Both the position numbers and the translations under genes were made by a program. From Trachythela sp. YZ-2020 (Eukaryota; Cnidaria; Anthozoa; Malacalcyonacea; Clavulariidae), in NCBI GenBank assembly GCA_016169945.1, contig JADLSH010000153.1, forward strand, positions 930,001-994,000: DNA of 64,000 nt, read 5' to 3'. Of this stretch, positions 22,313-33,200 are shown in pieces (the first letter of the stretch is position 1; each line of letters starts with the position of its first letter). The notes under the pieces were generated by a model. The model searched no databases. It was not told where the DNA came from and was given only the letters and a program-made list of their open reading frames with translations.

Positions 22313-23711
22313 GGTGGGGGACTAAAACTGACGTACGGACCGCGTGAAATTGACTTTTGAGGGACTGAAACTGACGTACGGACCGCGTGAAGGACTGGGA
22401 TTTAGGCTTCACTTTTTTCCGCCTGAATGATTGAATGTTATCGTTCCAGATATTAAAAATTTATGGAGTTCACTGATGCAAAGCAGTGAACTCAATTTGG
22501 TTACCTGGAACGATAACAGGCGGTGAAAAGTGAAGCCAAAATAACAGTGCCTACGCCATCAAACGTGATTGATTTCACAACGGCCAAAGTTCAAAATAAG
22601 TTACGAAAATAGAAAAAAAACTTGAAAAGCTGTTAAAACCTGCACGATAACTTATTTTATCCGATATTTTTATGGCTTTCATAAACTTTTTGCACAAACT
22701 AGCTTATACGGCTTATACGACTGACAAAAAACAAAATATTTTCGCTGTTTGAACAAAAACACTGAGAAAACTAACTTACTTCAGTCACTCAGTGACAAAG
22801 ATATGTTTTCCTCCTAGTTTTCCTTCTGTAATCTTTTTTAGCCAGTTACAAAGTAGAAACTACTTCGATTTGCAAAAAAACTGTTGTTTTTTTTCCAAAA
22901 AATAACACAAAAATAGAGTTTACGTACGGACCGCGCAGTAAATAAGTTGTGGGGGACTGAAACTGACGTACGGACCGCGTGAAATTGACTTTTGAGGGAC
23001 TGAAACTGACGTACGGACCGCGTAAAAGGACTGGGATTTAGGCTTCACTTTTTTCCGCCTGAATGATTGAATGTTATCGTTCCAGATATTAGAAATTTAT
23101 GGAGTTCACTGATGCAAAGCAGTGAACTCAATTTGTTAACCTGGAACGATAACTGGCGGTGAAAAGTGAAGCCGAAATAACAGTGCCTACGCCATCAAAC
23201 GTGATTGATTTCACAACGGCCAAAGTTCAAAATAAAAAGCTGTTAAAACCTGCACGATAACTTATTTTATCCCATATTTTTATGGCTTTCATAAACTTTT
23301 TGCACAAACTAGCTTATACGGCTTATACGACTGACAAAAAACAAAATATTTTCGCTGTTTGAACAAAAACACTGAGAAAACTAACTTACTTCAGTCACTC
23401 AGTGACAAAGATATGTTTTCCTCCTAGTTTTCCTTCTGTAATCTTTTTTAGCCAGTTACAAAGTAGAAACTACTTCGATTTGCAAAAAAACTGTTGTTTT
23501 TTTTCAAAAAAATAACACAAAAATAGAGTTTACGTACGGACCGCGCAGTAAATAAGTTGTGGGGGTCTGAAACTGACGTACGGACCGCGTGAAATTGACT
23601 TTTGAGGGACTGAAACTGACGTACGGACCGCGTAAAAGGACTGGGATTTAGGCTTCACTTTTTTCCGCCTGAATGATTGAATGTTATCGTTCCAGATATT
23701 AGAAATTTATG
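22313..23711. repeat. Foldback family A, tandem units of about 610-640 bp
   Basis: Units start with GGGACTGAAACTGACGTACG and repeat at 22313, about 22955 and about 23563 (third partial). Each unit has an inverted-repeat core: AGGCTTCACTTTTTTCCGCC, GTTATCGTTCCAGATATT, the central palindrome, then CCTGGAACGATAAC and GGTGAAAAGTGAAGCC. Unit 1 carries about 36 extra bases near 22610. Noncoding; near-identity between units implies recent amplification. Confidence 0.8.
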
Positions 23712-23734
23712 GAGTTCACTGATGCAAAGCAGTG

Positions 23735-24490
23735 AGCTCTATATATATATATCTGGAGTGAGAACTTATGTCCAAAAAGTGAAGCCAAAGATGGCGGAAA
23801 TTGACGTCCAGTGCCAATCCCTTTCTATTGTTTTCGACCGCGCGGTTTGCACAAGCCGGCAAGGAGTGTGCCGAAATTTCGTGTTTTTACTCCGATTTAA
23901 ACAATAACATCATGATTTTATGAACTAATAATTTGATTAGCGATACGATCTGTTAGAAAAAACTGGAATTAGCTGGAAAAACTGGTATTAAAACTGTTTA
24001 TGACCTTCATGAGTTTGGACGTCAATTGCCGCCATCTTGGCTTCACTTGGCCTATTGGCCGAACATTAGAAGTTCTTACTCCAGATATATATGGAGCTCA
24101 CTGATGCAAAGCAGTGAGCTCTATATATATATATCTGGAGTGAGAACTTATGTCCAAAAAGTGAAGCCAAAGATGGCGGAAATTGACGTCCAGTGCCAAT
24201 CCCTTTCTATTGTTTTCGACCGCGCGGTTTGCACAAGCCGGCAAGGAGTGTGCCAAAATTTCATGTTTTTACTCCGATGTAAACAATAACATCATGATTT
24301 TATGAACTAATAACTTGATTAGCGATGCGATCTGTTAGTATAAACTGGAATTAGCTAGAAAAATGGTATGGAAACTGTTTATGACCTTCATGAGTTTGGA
24401 CGTCAATTGCCGCCATCTTTGGCTTCACTTGGCCTATTGGCCGAACATTAGAAGTTCTTACTCCAGATATATATATGGAGCTCACTGATG
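23735..24490. repeat. Foldback family B, two head-to-tail units
   Basis: Two units of roughly 370-385 bp have inverted ends: TATCTGGAGTGAGAACTTAT at the left and its counterpart AGTTCTTACTCCAGATATAT at the right, with subterminal AAGTGAAGCCAAAGATGGCG against CGCCATCTTGGCTTCACTT. The units are separated and bordered by the palindrome also found in family A. The 76-87 codon frame inside both units has no protein features and follows from their duplication. Confidence 0.8.
24094..24121. repeat. 28-nt palindrome at repeat junction (one of four full copies)
   Basis: GAGCTCACTG, loop ATGCAAAG, then CAGTGAGCTC: a 10-bp perfect stem with an 8-nt loop. Other full copies are at 22466-22493, 23102-23129 and 23712-23739; half copies are at about 20239 and 24478. 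In the first stem position GAGTTC and GAGCTC variants both occur with matching complements, so pairing is mostly preserved. Confidence 0.85.
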
Positions 24491-26650
24491 CAAAGTCGTC
24501 CACCATTTTTTTTTGTCATGGACGGTTTTTTAAGTTATGCGCATGCGCGAGTTAAAGCCGAGAGAAAACTGGTAACTAGCTGCATCATGATTGGCTAAGA
24601 CAACGATTTTGTTTTTATATGCAAACGTCAGAAAAATAACTGTCATTTTGGCATTTAATTTATAATGCATTTATATGAAAACTTTTTTCAAAATTGTACT
24701 CTGGAGTCGGGACATATTAATTCAGACAAATATTAAGTCTCCAAAACAAGAGAAGTGAAAATTTTTTAGAGGACTTTCATTTACTAAAGTCAATAAGAAA
24801 ATAAAGCAGTCGAAAAGCCGAGAAAGGACAGAATTTTCGAGTTTTAAAGCGTTTTAAATTAAACGGGTAAGTGTTTATTTTGCATACTTGTTTTTTCAGT
24901 TTTGCCGTCAATTGGCATGCAACTATAGTTTGTGGTTTTGAAATTGCACAGTTCATCCTGTGTGGTCAATACAACATTGTTTTAGTGTTAATCCAAATGC
25001 GTTATATAGAAAAGAAAAACATATTTTATCTAAAAAACTTCATAGTATAAAAATACTGTTCAAAAAACAGTTGAAGTTTTATGACAATTTCGAAACGTTT
25101 TGTACAGTAAATCAAAGCCAAAAAAGAACAAAATAACATACCTACTTTATATAGTTGGGCAATTGGTAATTTTATTGTTAAAAGTAAAAATATTATCACA
25201 GTTTGTACAGAAAAGAAAAGAAATATAGAGTAAAAGGCAGTTTAGTTTTACAAACTTTTCGAAACGTTTTAGTGAACGGAAGGTTGCATTAAAACATTAA
25301 TTTGAAGCTTATAGAATGCATAAGAACATACCTACCGCATATATCTCATATTTCTATGGCTAAAACAACTAATATTTTAATTATTTTTGCAGCTTTTGTA
25401 AACTGTTTTGTACTCCAGAAAAGAAATTTATATAATTATATTATTAATCGAGTTGCCATGGCTACTGTGCTTCCTCTTCTTGAAACAAAATTTCCATTTT
25501 TTATTCTTTCAAAAATTCTCAACCCAAAATAGATTTCCCAAAATATTATTGTTTCCTTCCACTCTTCTTTCCAAACTATTACAGTAATGATCAAAATTTT
25601 AATGGCACATTTAAAATGAAGGGAAACACAATGATTACGTCAAGTAAAACATTTCATATGGCGATAGCCTTTGAGTGCGTCGTGAAGAGGGGTGTAAGCC
25701 AGAGGCCCAGAGATCCAATTCAGTTTTCCAAGCCAAAATTTTGCTTTGAACCCAGATATCTGACTCGTCTACCACTTTTGCATAGCAGATTTTGTGATGG
25801 AAAAGCTTAGTAACAGTAATGTTTTGGAATGTAGTGTCTGTCAATGTTCGGGTGCATGGGGCGAGGGGTTACTGCAAGCATGTATTTCTAGACTAGTACT
25901 CCAGTAATGTTCATCTCTTGCAAGTGACGTCACAACTCGTAATTGTTTGGCTTCCGCCATTTTGGGCGGCAAATTCCAATGGGCAAATTCAAACTAGTTT
26001 AAATGAAATCCAACATGGCTGAAATTAATATACGTACGCCAACATTCGTTAATAACTTGTACTCGAGCTCTAGACATACTAAAACAACTCTAACAATACA
26101 CCAAAATACTCCTCGTTGTTCAAGGATTCTGGCGAGATATAGCTTGCTAACTCTCAGTATTTCGCAAGATATAAACGAAAACGGCACTTCGATAAAAGCC
26201 TGACGCAATGATGACTGCAAGACCCGAATACAGAGTGTCCCAGGAAAATGCCCCCACTACACTAGATTTTCTAGTATTACTACGTTGGCTTTAATAGAAG
26301 TTTCAGACTTTTTATTTTGGATGAAATAACTATCATATGTCAATACATTGATATTTGGCTGATCGAAATAACCGTTTGCCATCTACAATCACTCAAGGTT
26401 AATTAATTAATTTAATTTAATTATTTTAATTTACAAATAAGTTTTCGGCATACTTGTTTTTGAATAATTCATTTTTATTTCATATTTCGTGATATAAAGC
26501 GCGGTATATTATTTTGACCGAGCGCGCCGTGGACTGGTACCTGAGACCAGCTGTGGCCGTAGGGCGAGGAACTCGTGTTGTTTATACAAAGATAAAATAT
26601 AGTGGGATTCAACTGTATTTCAAGCCAATTGTGACTTCTTTTGAGTGTAC
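24491..26650. other. Gene-poor interval with a dispersed repeat copy
   Basis: AT-rich with no recognised gene. The stretch 25905-26235 is a diverged copy of 51560-52080: shared blocks include ACACCAAAATACTC, CGTTGTTCAAG, TAACTCTCAGTATTT and ACACTTCGAT-type sequence in the same order. At about 26232 GAGTGTCCCAGGAAAATGCC resembles a transposon end, without support from the other side. Confidence 0.45.
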
Positions 26651-26663
26651 GTCTTTTACGGTC

Positions 26664-27840
26664 CAAAATGTCTTAAAAGTCTTCTGACTCTGATCAATGC
26701 TCGGTTTCTGATGATGACTCAGAATTTAACTCTGTTCCGGGAAATTTACGCTCATTGAAACGGAGATTATGCAAGCTTCTGACAGTGACAATGGCGATTG
26801 CGAAGATGCTGTGATGTTGAACCGTATTCTAGCGAATCTATGTGGGATGAAGAATGGATTGCAGAGTACAGGCAACGACAAGCGGAGAAAGAACAAAAGC
26901 TAGCAAGTTTAAAAGATCGTCTAGCGGGAAAAGAAAGCCTTAGTAATTGGTGAGTATTAACGCTCGAAGCTTCTAGGATATTGTGTTCTAAATCTATGTA
27001 TAAAATGTAAAGAGTAATTACTGCCAATTACAATCAAACGCGCCGCGCGCCGAATTTTATCAGTTGTTTGCCTCGGTCAACGTTACGTTGTATAACGTAT
27101 ACACCTTTAATAAATTCGATATTTTTTCACGAATAACAGTTCTCTATTCGCCTGCAAATGATCGTAGGTTATTGTATAAAATCGCTATTATTGTTATCAC
27201 ATTTTAAGTGCTCTTGCGGAAATTGCTCTGTAGCCTTGCTTCAAAATGCTAACGAGTGTTTGTGTTGTCAATACATGGAGAAATGTGTAGAGTCCTTATC
27301 AGATGAATGGGTGCTTCGAGATATGGAAACTGCTCCACAATGCATAACATTACATCCAGCATTCAACACGGTATGCCTCGAAAGATGGTCATTGCGGTTG
27401 GTACCGGGAAAATACAGAAACACATTGATGAAAAATGTTATCAGCAAATTGGTTCAGAGGAGGCGTAAGTTAAATCAGTTCAGAATATTCAACCTTGTAT
27501 TTTTATTGTGATTGTTAACACTTGGTTAAAATGCTTTCTGAAAGCCAACTAATAAACCTCAACTGTATGTGTTTAGCTGTGTCTTTGTAATTGTATGATA
27601 AATTGATAGGTCACTTAGAATAGACTCGTCCTACCATATATCATAACTTCAAATTGATAATGTCAAAATTTCATTGATAGGTTGATGAGAAGTCTGGCAT
27701 ATCGGCAGTTTATACACCTTGTGTATGACCGTGTAGGTAAAAATAGAATCCCTCTTCCAGCATGTGCCTACCTTGCAATAAGAAGCAAGTTCCAACCAAA
27801 AGACAACAATGAAGGCTTTGTTGGCTTTGAAAATGAGGAA
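26664..27840 (+). pseudogene. P2X7 intracellular-domain-like gene relic
   Basis: A first segment (26664-26958) has Ser/Asp-rich SDSDQCSVSDDDSEFNSV and then SESMWDEEWIAEYRQRQAEK, ending at a GTGAGT donor; two frame changes lie between (about 26757 and 26816). A second segment (27180-27462) has CSCGNCSVALLQNANECLCC and CITLHPAFNTVCLERWSL, the Cys/His pattern of the P2X7 receptor C-terminal (P2RX7_C) domain, and ends at a GTAAGT donor. A third segment starts after TTGATAG at about 27679: LMRSLAYRQFIHLVYDRVGK, then RIPLPACAYLAIRSKFQP, stop at about 27851. No transmembrane P2X part is present; stand-alone copies of this domain are common in cnidarians. Frameshifts and junction phases that do not match suggest a relic. 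Confidence 0.6.
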
Positions 27841-29563
27841 ATGGATGACTAATAAATACAAAACAAACTATCCATAGAACTGGGAACATTATGGGGCTAT
27901 ACGCCTTTTCGGGGTTCACGATGCCATCTTTCCAAGTGGGGCAAACACAATGGTAAAACCATTATCTCGTCCCAATGAGAATGCTTGTCCCTAGAGTCAT
28001 GCTATTGTTGCTCTATTGTGTTTGCCCCACTTGGCAAGATGGCGTCGCGAACCCCGAAAAGGCGTATTTGAGTAAAAATATACTGTTGAATCTAATCTGT
28101 AGATACACACTGCATAAAAGTTCCCTCATCCCTCAATTGTTTAGAAAAATCGCTGTATTAACTAAACCATTAGCTGGCAATGTGCCCAGATGCACCCTAC
28201 TTTAGTATTTTACTTTGTCTAAGGCCAGACGATTTAACTTGTTAGTGGTAGAGTACTGCCAGTTGATGGGTTAACAAAACTATATACCAATGTCTCAGGA
28301 CCCTTGTTGATAACAGTTGTTACCATCACCGATTAGGCTTCTGTATAATTATTAAATATTATTATTCTCTTGTTAACCCATTAGCTGGCAATGCGTGCAG
28401 ATGCACCCTGCTTTAGTATTTTACTCTTTCTAACACCAGGCAATTTTACTCGACGATGCTAGCTAAGTAAGAGGCGGAAGGGTGAGTTGGTTTGATACAC
28501 ATTGATGAAAAATGTTATCAGCAAATTGGTTCAGAGGAGGCGTAAGTTAAATTCAATTCAGAATATTCAACCTTGTATTTTTATTGTGATTGTTAACACT
28601 TGGTTAAAATGGTTTCTGAAAGCCAACTATAAACCTCAACTGTATGTGTTTAGCTGTGTCTTTGTAATTGTATGATAAATTGATAGGTCACTTAGAATAG
28701 ACTCGTCCTACCATATATCATAACTTCAAATTGATAATGTCAAAATTTCATTGATAGGTTGATGAGAAGTCTGGCATATCGGCAGTTTATACACCTTGTG
28801 TATGACCGTGTAGGTAAAAATAGAATCCCTCTTCCAGCATGTGCCTACCTTGCAATAAGAAGCAAGTTCCAACCAAAAGACAACAATGAAGGCTTTGTTG
28901 GCTTTGAAAATGAGGAAATGGATGACTAATAAATACAAAACAAACTATCCATAGAACTGGGAACATTATGGGGCTATACGCCTTTTCGGGGTTCACGATG
29001 CCATCTTTCCAAGTGGGGCAAACACAATGGTAAAACCATTATCTCGTCCCAATGAGAATGCTTGTCCCTAGAGTCATGCTATTGTTGCTCTATTGTGTTT
29101 GCCCCACTTGGCAAGATGGCGTCGCGAACCCCGAAAAGGCGTATTTGAGTAAAAATATACTGTTGAATCTAATCTGTAGATACACACTGCATAAAAGTTC
29201 CTCATCCTCAATTGTTTAGAAAAATCGCTGTATTAACTAAACCATTAGCTGGCAATGTGCCCAGATGCACCCTACTTTAGTATTTTATTTTGTCTAAGGC
29301 CAGACGATTTAACTTGTTAGTGGTAGAGTACTGCCAGTTGATGGGTTAACAAAACTATATACCAATGTCTCAGGACCCTTGTTGATAACAGTTGTTACCA
29401 TCACCGATTAGGCTTCTGTATAATTATTAAATATTATTATTCTCTTGTTAACCCATTAGCTGGCAATGCGTGCAGATGCACCCTGCTTTAGTATTTTACT
29501 CTTTCTAACACCAGGCAATTTTACTCGACGATGCTAGCTAAGTAAGAGGCGGAAGGGTGAGTT
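27418..29563. repeat. Tandem duplication, unit about 1,075 bp
   Basis: 27418-28494 and 28495-29563 are nearly identical, differing by a few substitutions and 1-2 base gaps. The unit holds the end of exon 2 and the last exon of the P2X7-domain relic, a foldback element and a duplicated ACCCATTAGCTGGCAATG block. The second copy has no upstream exon, so it is a noncoding duplicate. Confidence 0.9.
27898..28067. mobile_element. Small foldback element (second copy at 28975-29144)
   Basis: Inverted arms of about 50 bp: ATACGCCTTTTCGGGGTTC, CCAAGTGGGGCAAACACA at the left and TGTGTTTGCCCCACTTGG, GAACCCCGAAAAGGCGTAT at the right. The loop is about 70 bp. Noncoding MITE-like hairpin, copied with the tandem duplication. 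Confidence 0.8.
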
Positions 29564-29853
29564 GGTTTTCGTAATTTTTGGTACCTGATCTAGTAAATCC
29601 TGGTCATACTGAATCTCGTTACCGGGCTGGCCGACTAGAATATCCCCTTAAGCTCTAAGCAATCAGCAAAAACTGACAACTGTGTGATGTGGGGAATGTA
29701 TATTTACATAACATACATTTTTCAGCTCACCCGCCGACGGGGCTTTTCAGTGAGCGATTACATCAAGTATTTCGCTTACCTATTTTACGTACTTAGCCTA
29801 CATTATCTATTTTACAACAATTGTGATATTACTTTCCTAGTCTATATATCTTA

Positions 29854-30019
29854 ACCCACCCAGTCAACTTTCCCTGTGAGAGGTAACCGGTGCCCGGAGA
29901 AAACCCACGATATTCGGCCAAGCGCTGACTTACTCTTTTCACATGCCCTCTTTTCGGAGTCCCCACCGAGAATCGAACCCACGACTCGGAGGTGAAAGGC
30001 TCTTGCTCTGACGATTGTT
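29854..30019 (-). mobile_element. tRNA-derived SINE with conserved central domain
   Basis: On the minus strand an RNA polymerase III B-box-like GTGGGTTCGATTCTCGG is followed by a domain with TCGTGGGTTTTCTCCGGGCA and CGGTTACCTCTCACAGGG. That phrase resembles the conserved central domain of invertebrate SINEs. It lies just beyond the last exon of the convertase-like gene. Confidence 0.65.
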
Positions 30020-30129
30020 TAATTATACTTAAAATTAACTGTAAAAAGAAATATAGAACATTCTGAAAAGCTGAATAGAGACCGATTAGTGCCAAAAAAT
30101 AAAATTTCGAGCTTTTAATGTAATTAAAA

Positions 30130-30135
30130 TTTATT
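30130..30135 (-). promoter_or_regulatory. Probable polyadenylation signal of the convertase-galaxin-ShKT gene
   Basis: AATAAA on the minus strand, about 22 bases after the TAG stop at 30157-30159, consistent with a very short 3' untranslated region. Confidence 0.5.
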
Positions 30136-30156
30136 TATATCAACATTAATTTTAGT

Positions 30157-30269
30157 CTATTTGCAATCACTACATGTCTTAGCACAGTAATATTTTGAAT
30201 CATCACGACGACAAAAACCAATTCTCTTCCAATCTTCACAAAGTTGAACCGGTTCCTTGTCGGCACAAA
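30157..30269 (-). CDS. ShKT-domain terminal exon
   Basis: TTCTTTAG acceptor, stop TAG at 30157-30159. It holds six Cys spaced as in ShKT domains, with LCEDWKRIGFC and YYCAKTCSDC; the C-terminal C-x3-C-x2-C is diagnostic. ShKT domains occur in cnidarian channel-blocking peptides and also as accessory domains in many secreted enzymes; the setting here favours the second. The preceding intron is 5.1 kb because of a LINE. Confidence 0.8.
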
Positions 30270-33200
30270 CTAAAGAAGAAAGAAAAAAATGTTGTTACTA
30301 AATAAGAATTGATATAACCACAACAGGCACACATGAAGACCATTGAACGTGCTACAAATATGAGGATAAAATGACAAGGCTTAAGGTCATATTATTCATT
30401 ATATAACACCTTGTTAGATTGTCGTCAATTGGCTGATTATGATCACGCGTACGTGATATTGAAAAAACATTTCCATTTTCATGATCGTGCAATGGGCAGT
30501 TCTATTGCACGGTCCAGCGGTGGATTTTTGTACTATACGGTTTATGCGTGAAAATCCTACTCGTGTAGCGATCGTGGCTCATATATTTAACCCTAATTCC
30601 ACAATGATGGAATTTAATGCAAATCCATAATTCGTGCAAAACAAAATGGCGCGTGTAAAAATATTCTTTTTTCGACAATGTTGAGTTAAATTATTTGTTG
30701 TTCGCTAAAATTAATTGTTAACTAAAATATTTTTCGGGACTTATAATAATAATCTTTTAATATCCATCTTTAGTTAAAAAATACAATGGATTTACAGCTG
30801 TAAGAATAATTTCTATACAATAATATATGATATGTACAAAACTATAAAAATGGTTAAATTATTAATTGTTTATTAGTATATAGAATAATCTATCGTCTAA
30901 TTGCATGGTTCTAATAATCATGTTATCAAATAATCTATCGTCTAATTGGATCATACTTATTTAAAAGAGCAATTGCCCTTGGGATAAAAGATTGTTCGTG
31001 TCTTTTGGTGTGTGATATTGGGTATGGAATACTAGTGTTTCTTCTCAGATCATGAGTATGAGATGTTGGCAAAGGGATAAACTTATGACAGGGGTGGGTA
31101 GCATCAATTTGAATTCGTTTCAGTTCCTCCATAGCAACATCGTTTCTTCTTTCTCGTAATGATTTTAAATTATCCCTAGGGATTCCAAGTATTTTTAGAC
31201 ATCTGTTTTGCGTACTCTCAATTTCGTCCGCAAGATATTCTGGCAGACCGCCCCAAATTGCTGCTCCATATTCTAGCACAGATCTTATCTTCGTCTGATA
31301 GCATGTGAGGCCAACTTCTTGTGGTAATTTGGCTGTGCGGCATTCTCTCAGACTGAATATACGTTTATTTGCTTTCTTTACCATTTCTTCTACGTGACGG
31401 TTCCATTTTAGATTGTCCTGATGCCACACTCCAAGTAACTTATGAGCTAACTCTTTCTATATTCACGCTATCCATAACAAGCGGAGCTGGTTCTGGGATC
31501 GCATTACTAAAACAAATCCACATATCTTTGGTTTTTGGAGTTTATCTTCATCTTGTTCTCAGTGGCCCATTTTTGCGATGCGTCAAGAACGTCTTGCATA
31601 TGACTTGTTGTCTCTTGTGCAACAACCTCATCTTGTGTACAATCGTCTGCGTATTTACAGGTGTTTATAGATAGATGATCTGGAACAGAATTTTCAAAGT
31701 CGTTCACATATACATTAAAGAGCGAGGGGGAGATAACAGAGCCCTGAGGACTCCAGCAGGACACGATTTTGTCGATGATAGTGTTCCCACAAGATTGACC
31801 TGTTGACTCCTGCCTTCCAAAAAACTTCGCGTCCAGAGCCAGAAACCTTTTGTCACATTCATTTTCGCTAATTTCATTAACAAAATGCCGTGATCCACAA
31901 GGTCGAAAGCCTTGCGGAAGTCTATGAACAAGGCATGTACTCCATTCTTGTTATCACGTAAATTATCTGTGACATTGAACCAGTTCTGTGAGATGCAGGT
32001 TAATGCAGATACCGTCGATCGTTCACCAGTGAATGCATGTTGGCTATCATTTATCCATCTTTAGTTAAAAATACAATGGATTTACAGCTGTAAGAATAAT
32101 TTCTATACAATAATATATGATATGTACAAAACTATAAAAATGGTTAAATTATTAATTGTTTATTAGTATATAGAATAATCTATCGTCTAATTGCATGGTT
32201 CTAATAATCATGTTATCAAATAATCTATCGTCTAATTGGATCATACTTATTTAAAAGAGCAATTGCCCTTAGGATAAAAGATTGTTCGTGTCTTTTGGTG
32301 TGTGATATTGGGTATGGAATACTAGTGTTTCTTCTCAGATCATGAGTATGAGATGTTGGCAGGATAAACTTATGACAGGGGTGGGTAGCATCAATTTGAA
32401 TTCGTTTCAGTTCCTCCATAGCAACATCGTTTCTTCTTTCTCGTAATGATTTTAAATTATCCCTAGGGATTCCAAGTATTTTTAGACATCTGTTTTGCGT
32501 ACTCTCAATTTCGTCCGCAAGATATTCTGGCAGACCGCCCCAAATTGCTGCTCCATATTCTAGCACAGATCTTATCTTCGTCTGATAGCATGTGAGGCCA
32601 ACTTCTTGTGGTAATTTGGCTGTGCGGCATTCTCTCAGACTGAATATACGTTTATTTGCTTTCTTTACCATTTCTTCTACGTGACGGTTCCATTTTAGAT
32701 TGTCCTGATGCCACACTCCAAGTAACTTATATGAGCTAACTCTTTCTATATTCACGCTATCCATAACAAGCGGAGCTGGTTCTGGGATCGCATTACTAAA
32801 ACAAATCCACATATCTTTGGTTTTGGAGTTTATCTTCATCTTGTTCTCAGTGGCCCATTTTTGCGATGCGTCAAGAACGTCTTGCATATGACTTGTTGTC
32901 TCTTGTGCAACAACCTCATCTTGTGTACAATCGTCTGCGTATTTACAGGTGTTTATAGATAGATGATCTGGAACAGAATTTTCAAAGTCGTTCACATATA
33001 CATTAAAGAGCGAGGGAGATAGCAGAGCCCTGAGGACTCCAGCAGGACACGATTTTGTCGATGATAGTGTTCCCACAAGATTGACCTGTTGACTCCTGCC
33101 TTCCAAAAACTTCGCGTCCAGAGCCAGAAACCTTTTGTCACATTCATTTTCGCTAATTTCATTAACAAAATGCCGTGATCCACAAGGTCAAAGCCTTGCG

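Noticed and set aside
23677..24289. Two similar small proteins (76 and 87 codons)
   Set aside because: They are the same noncoding foldback unit repeated; the frame runs through the terminal inverted repeat.
27649..28996. Duplicated minus-strand frames of 69-70 codons
   Set aside because: They are antisense shadows of the P2X7-domain last exon in the tandem duplication.
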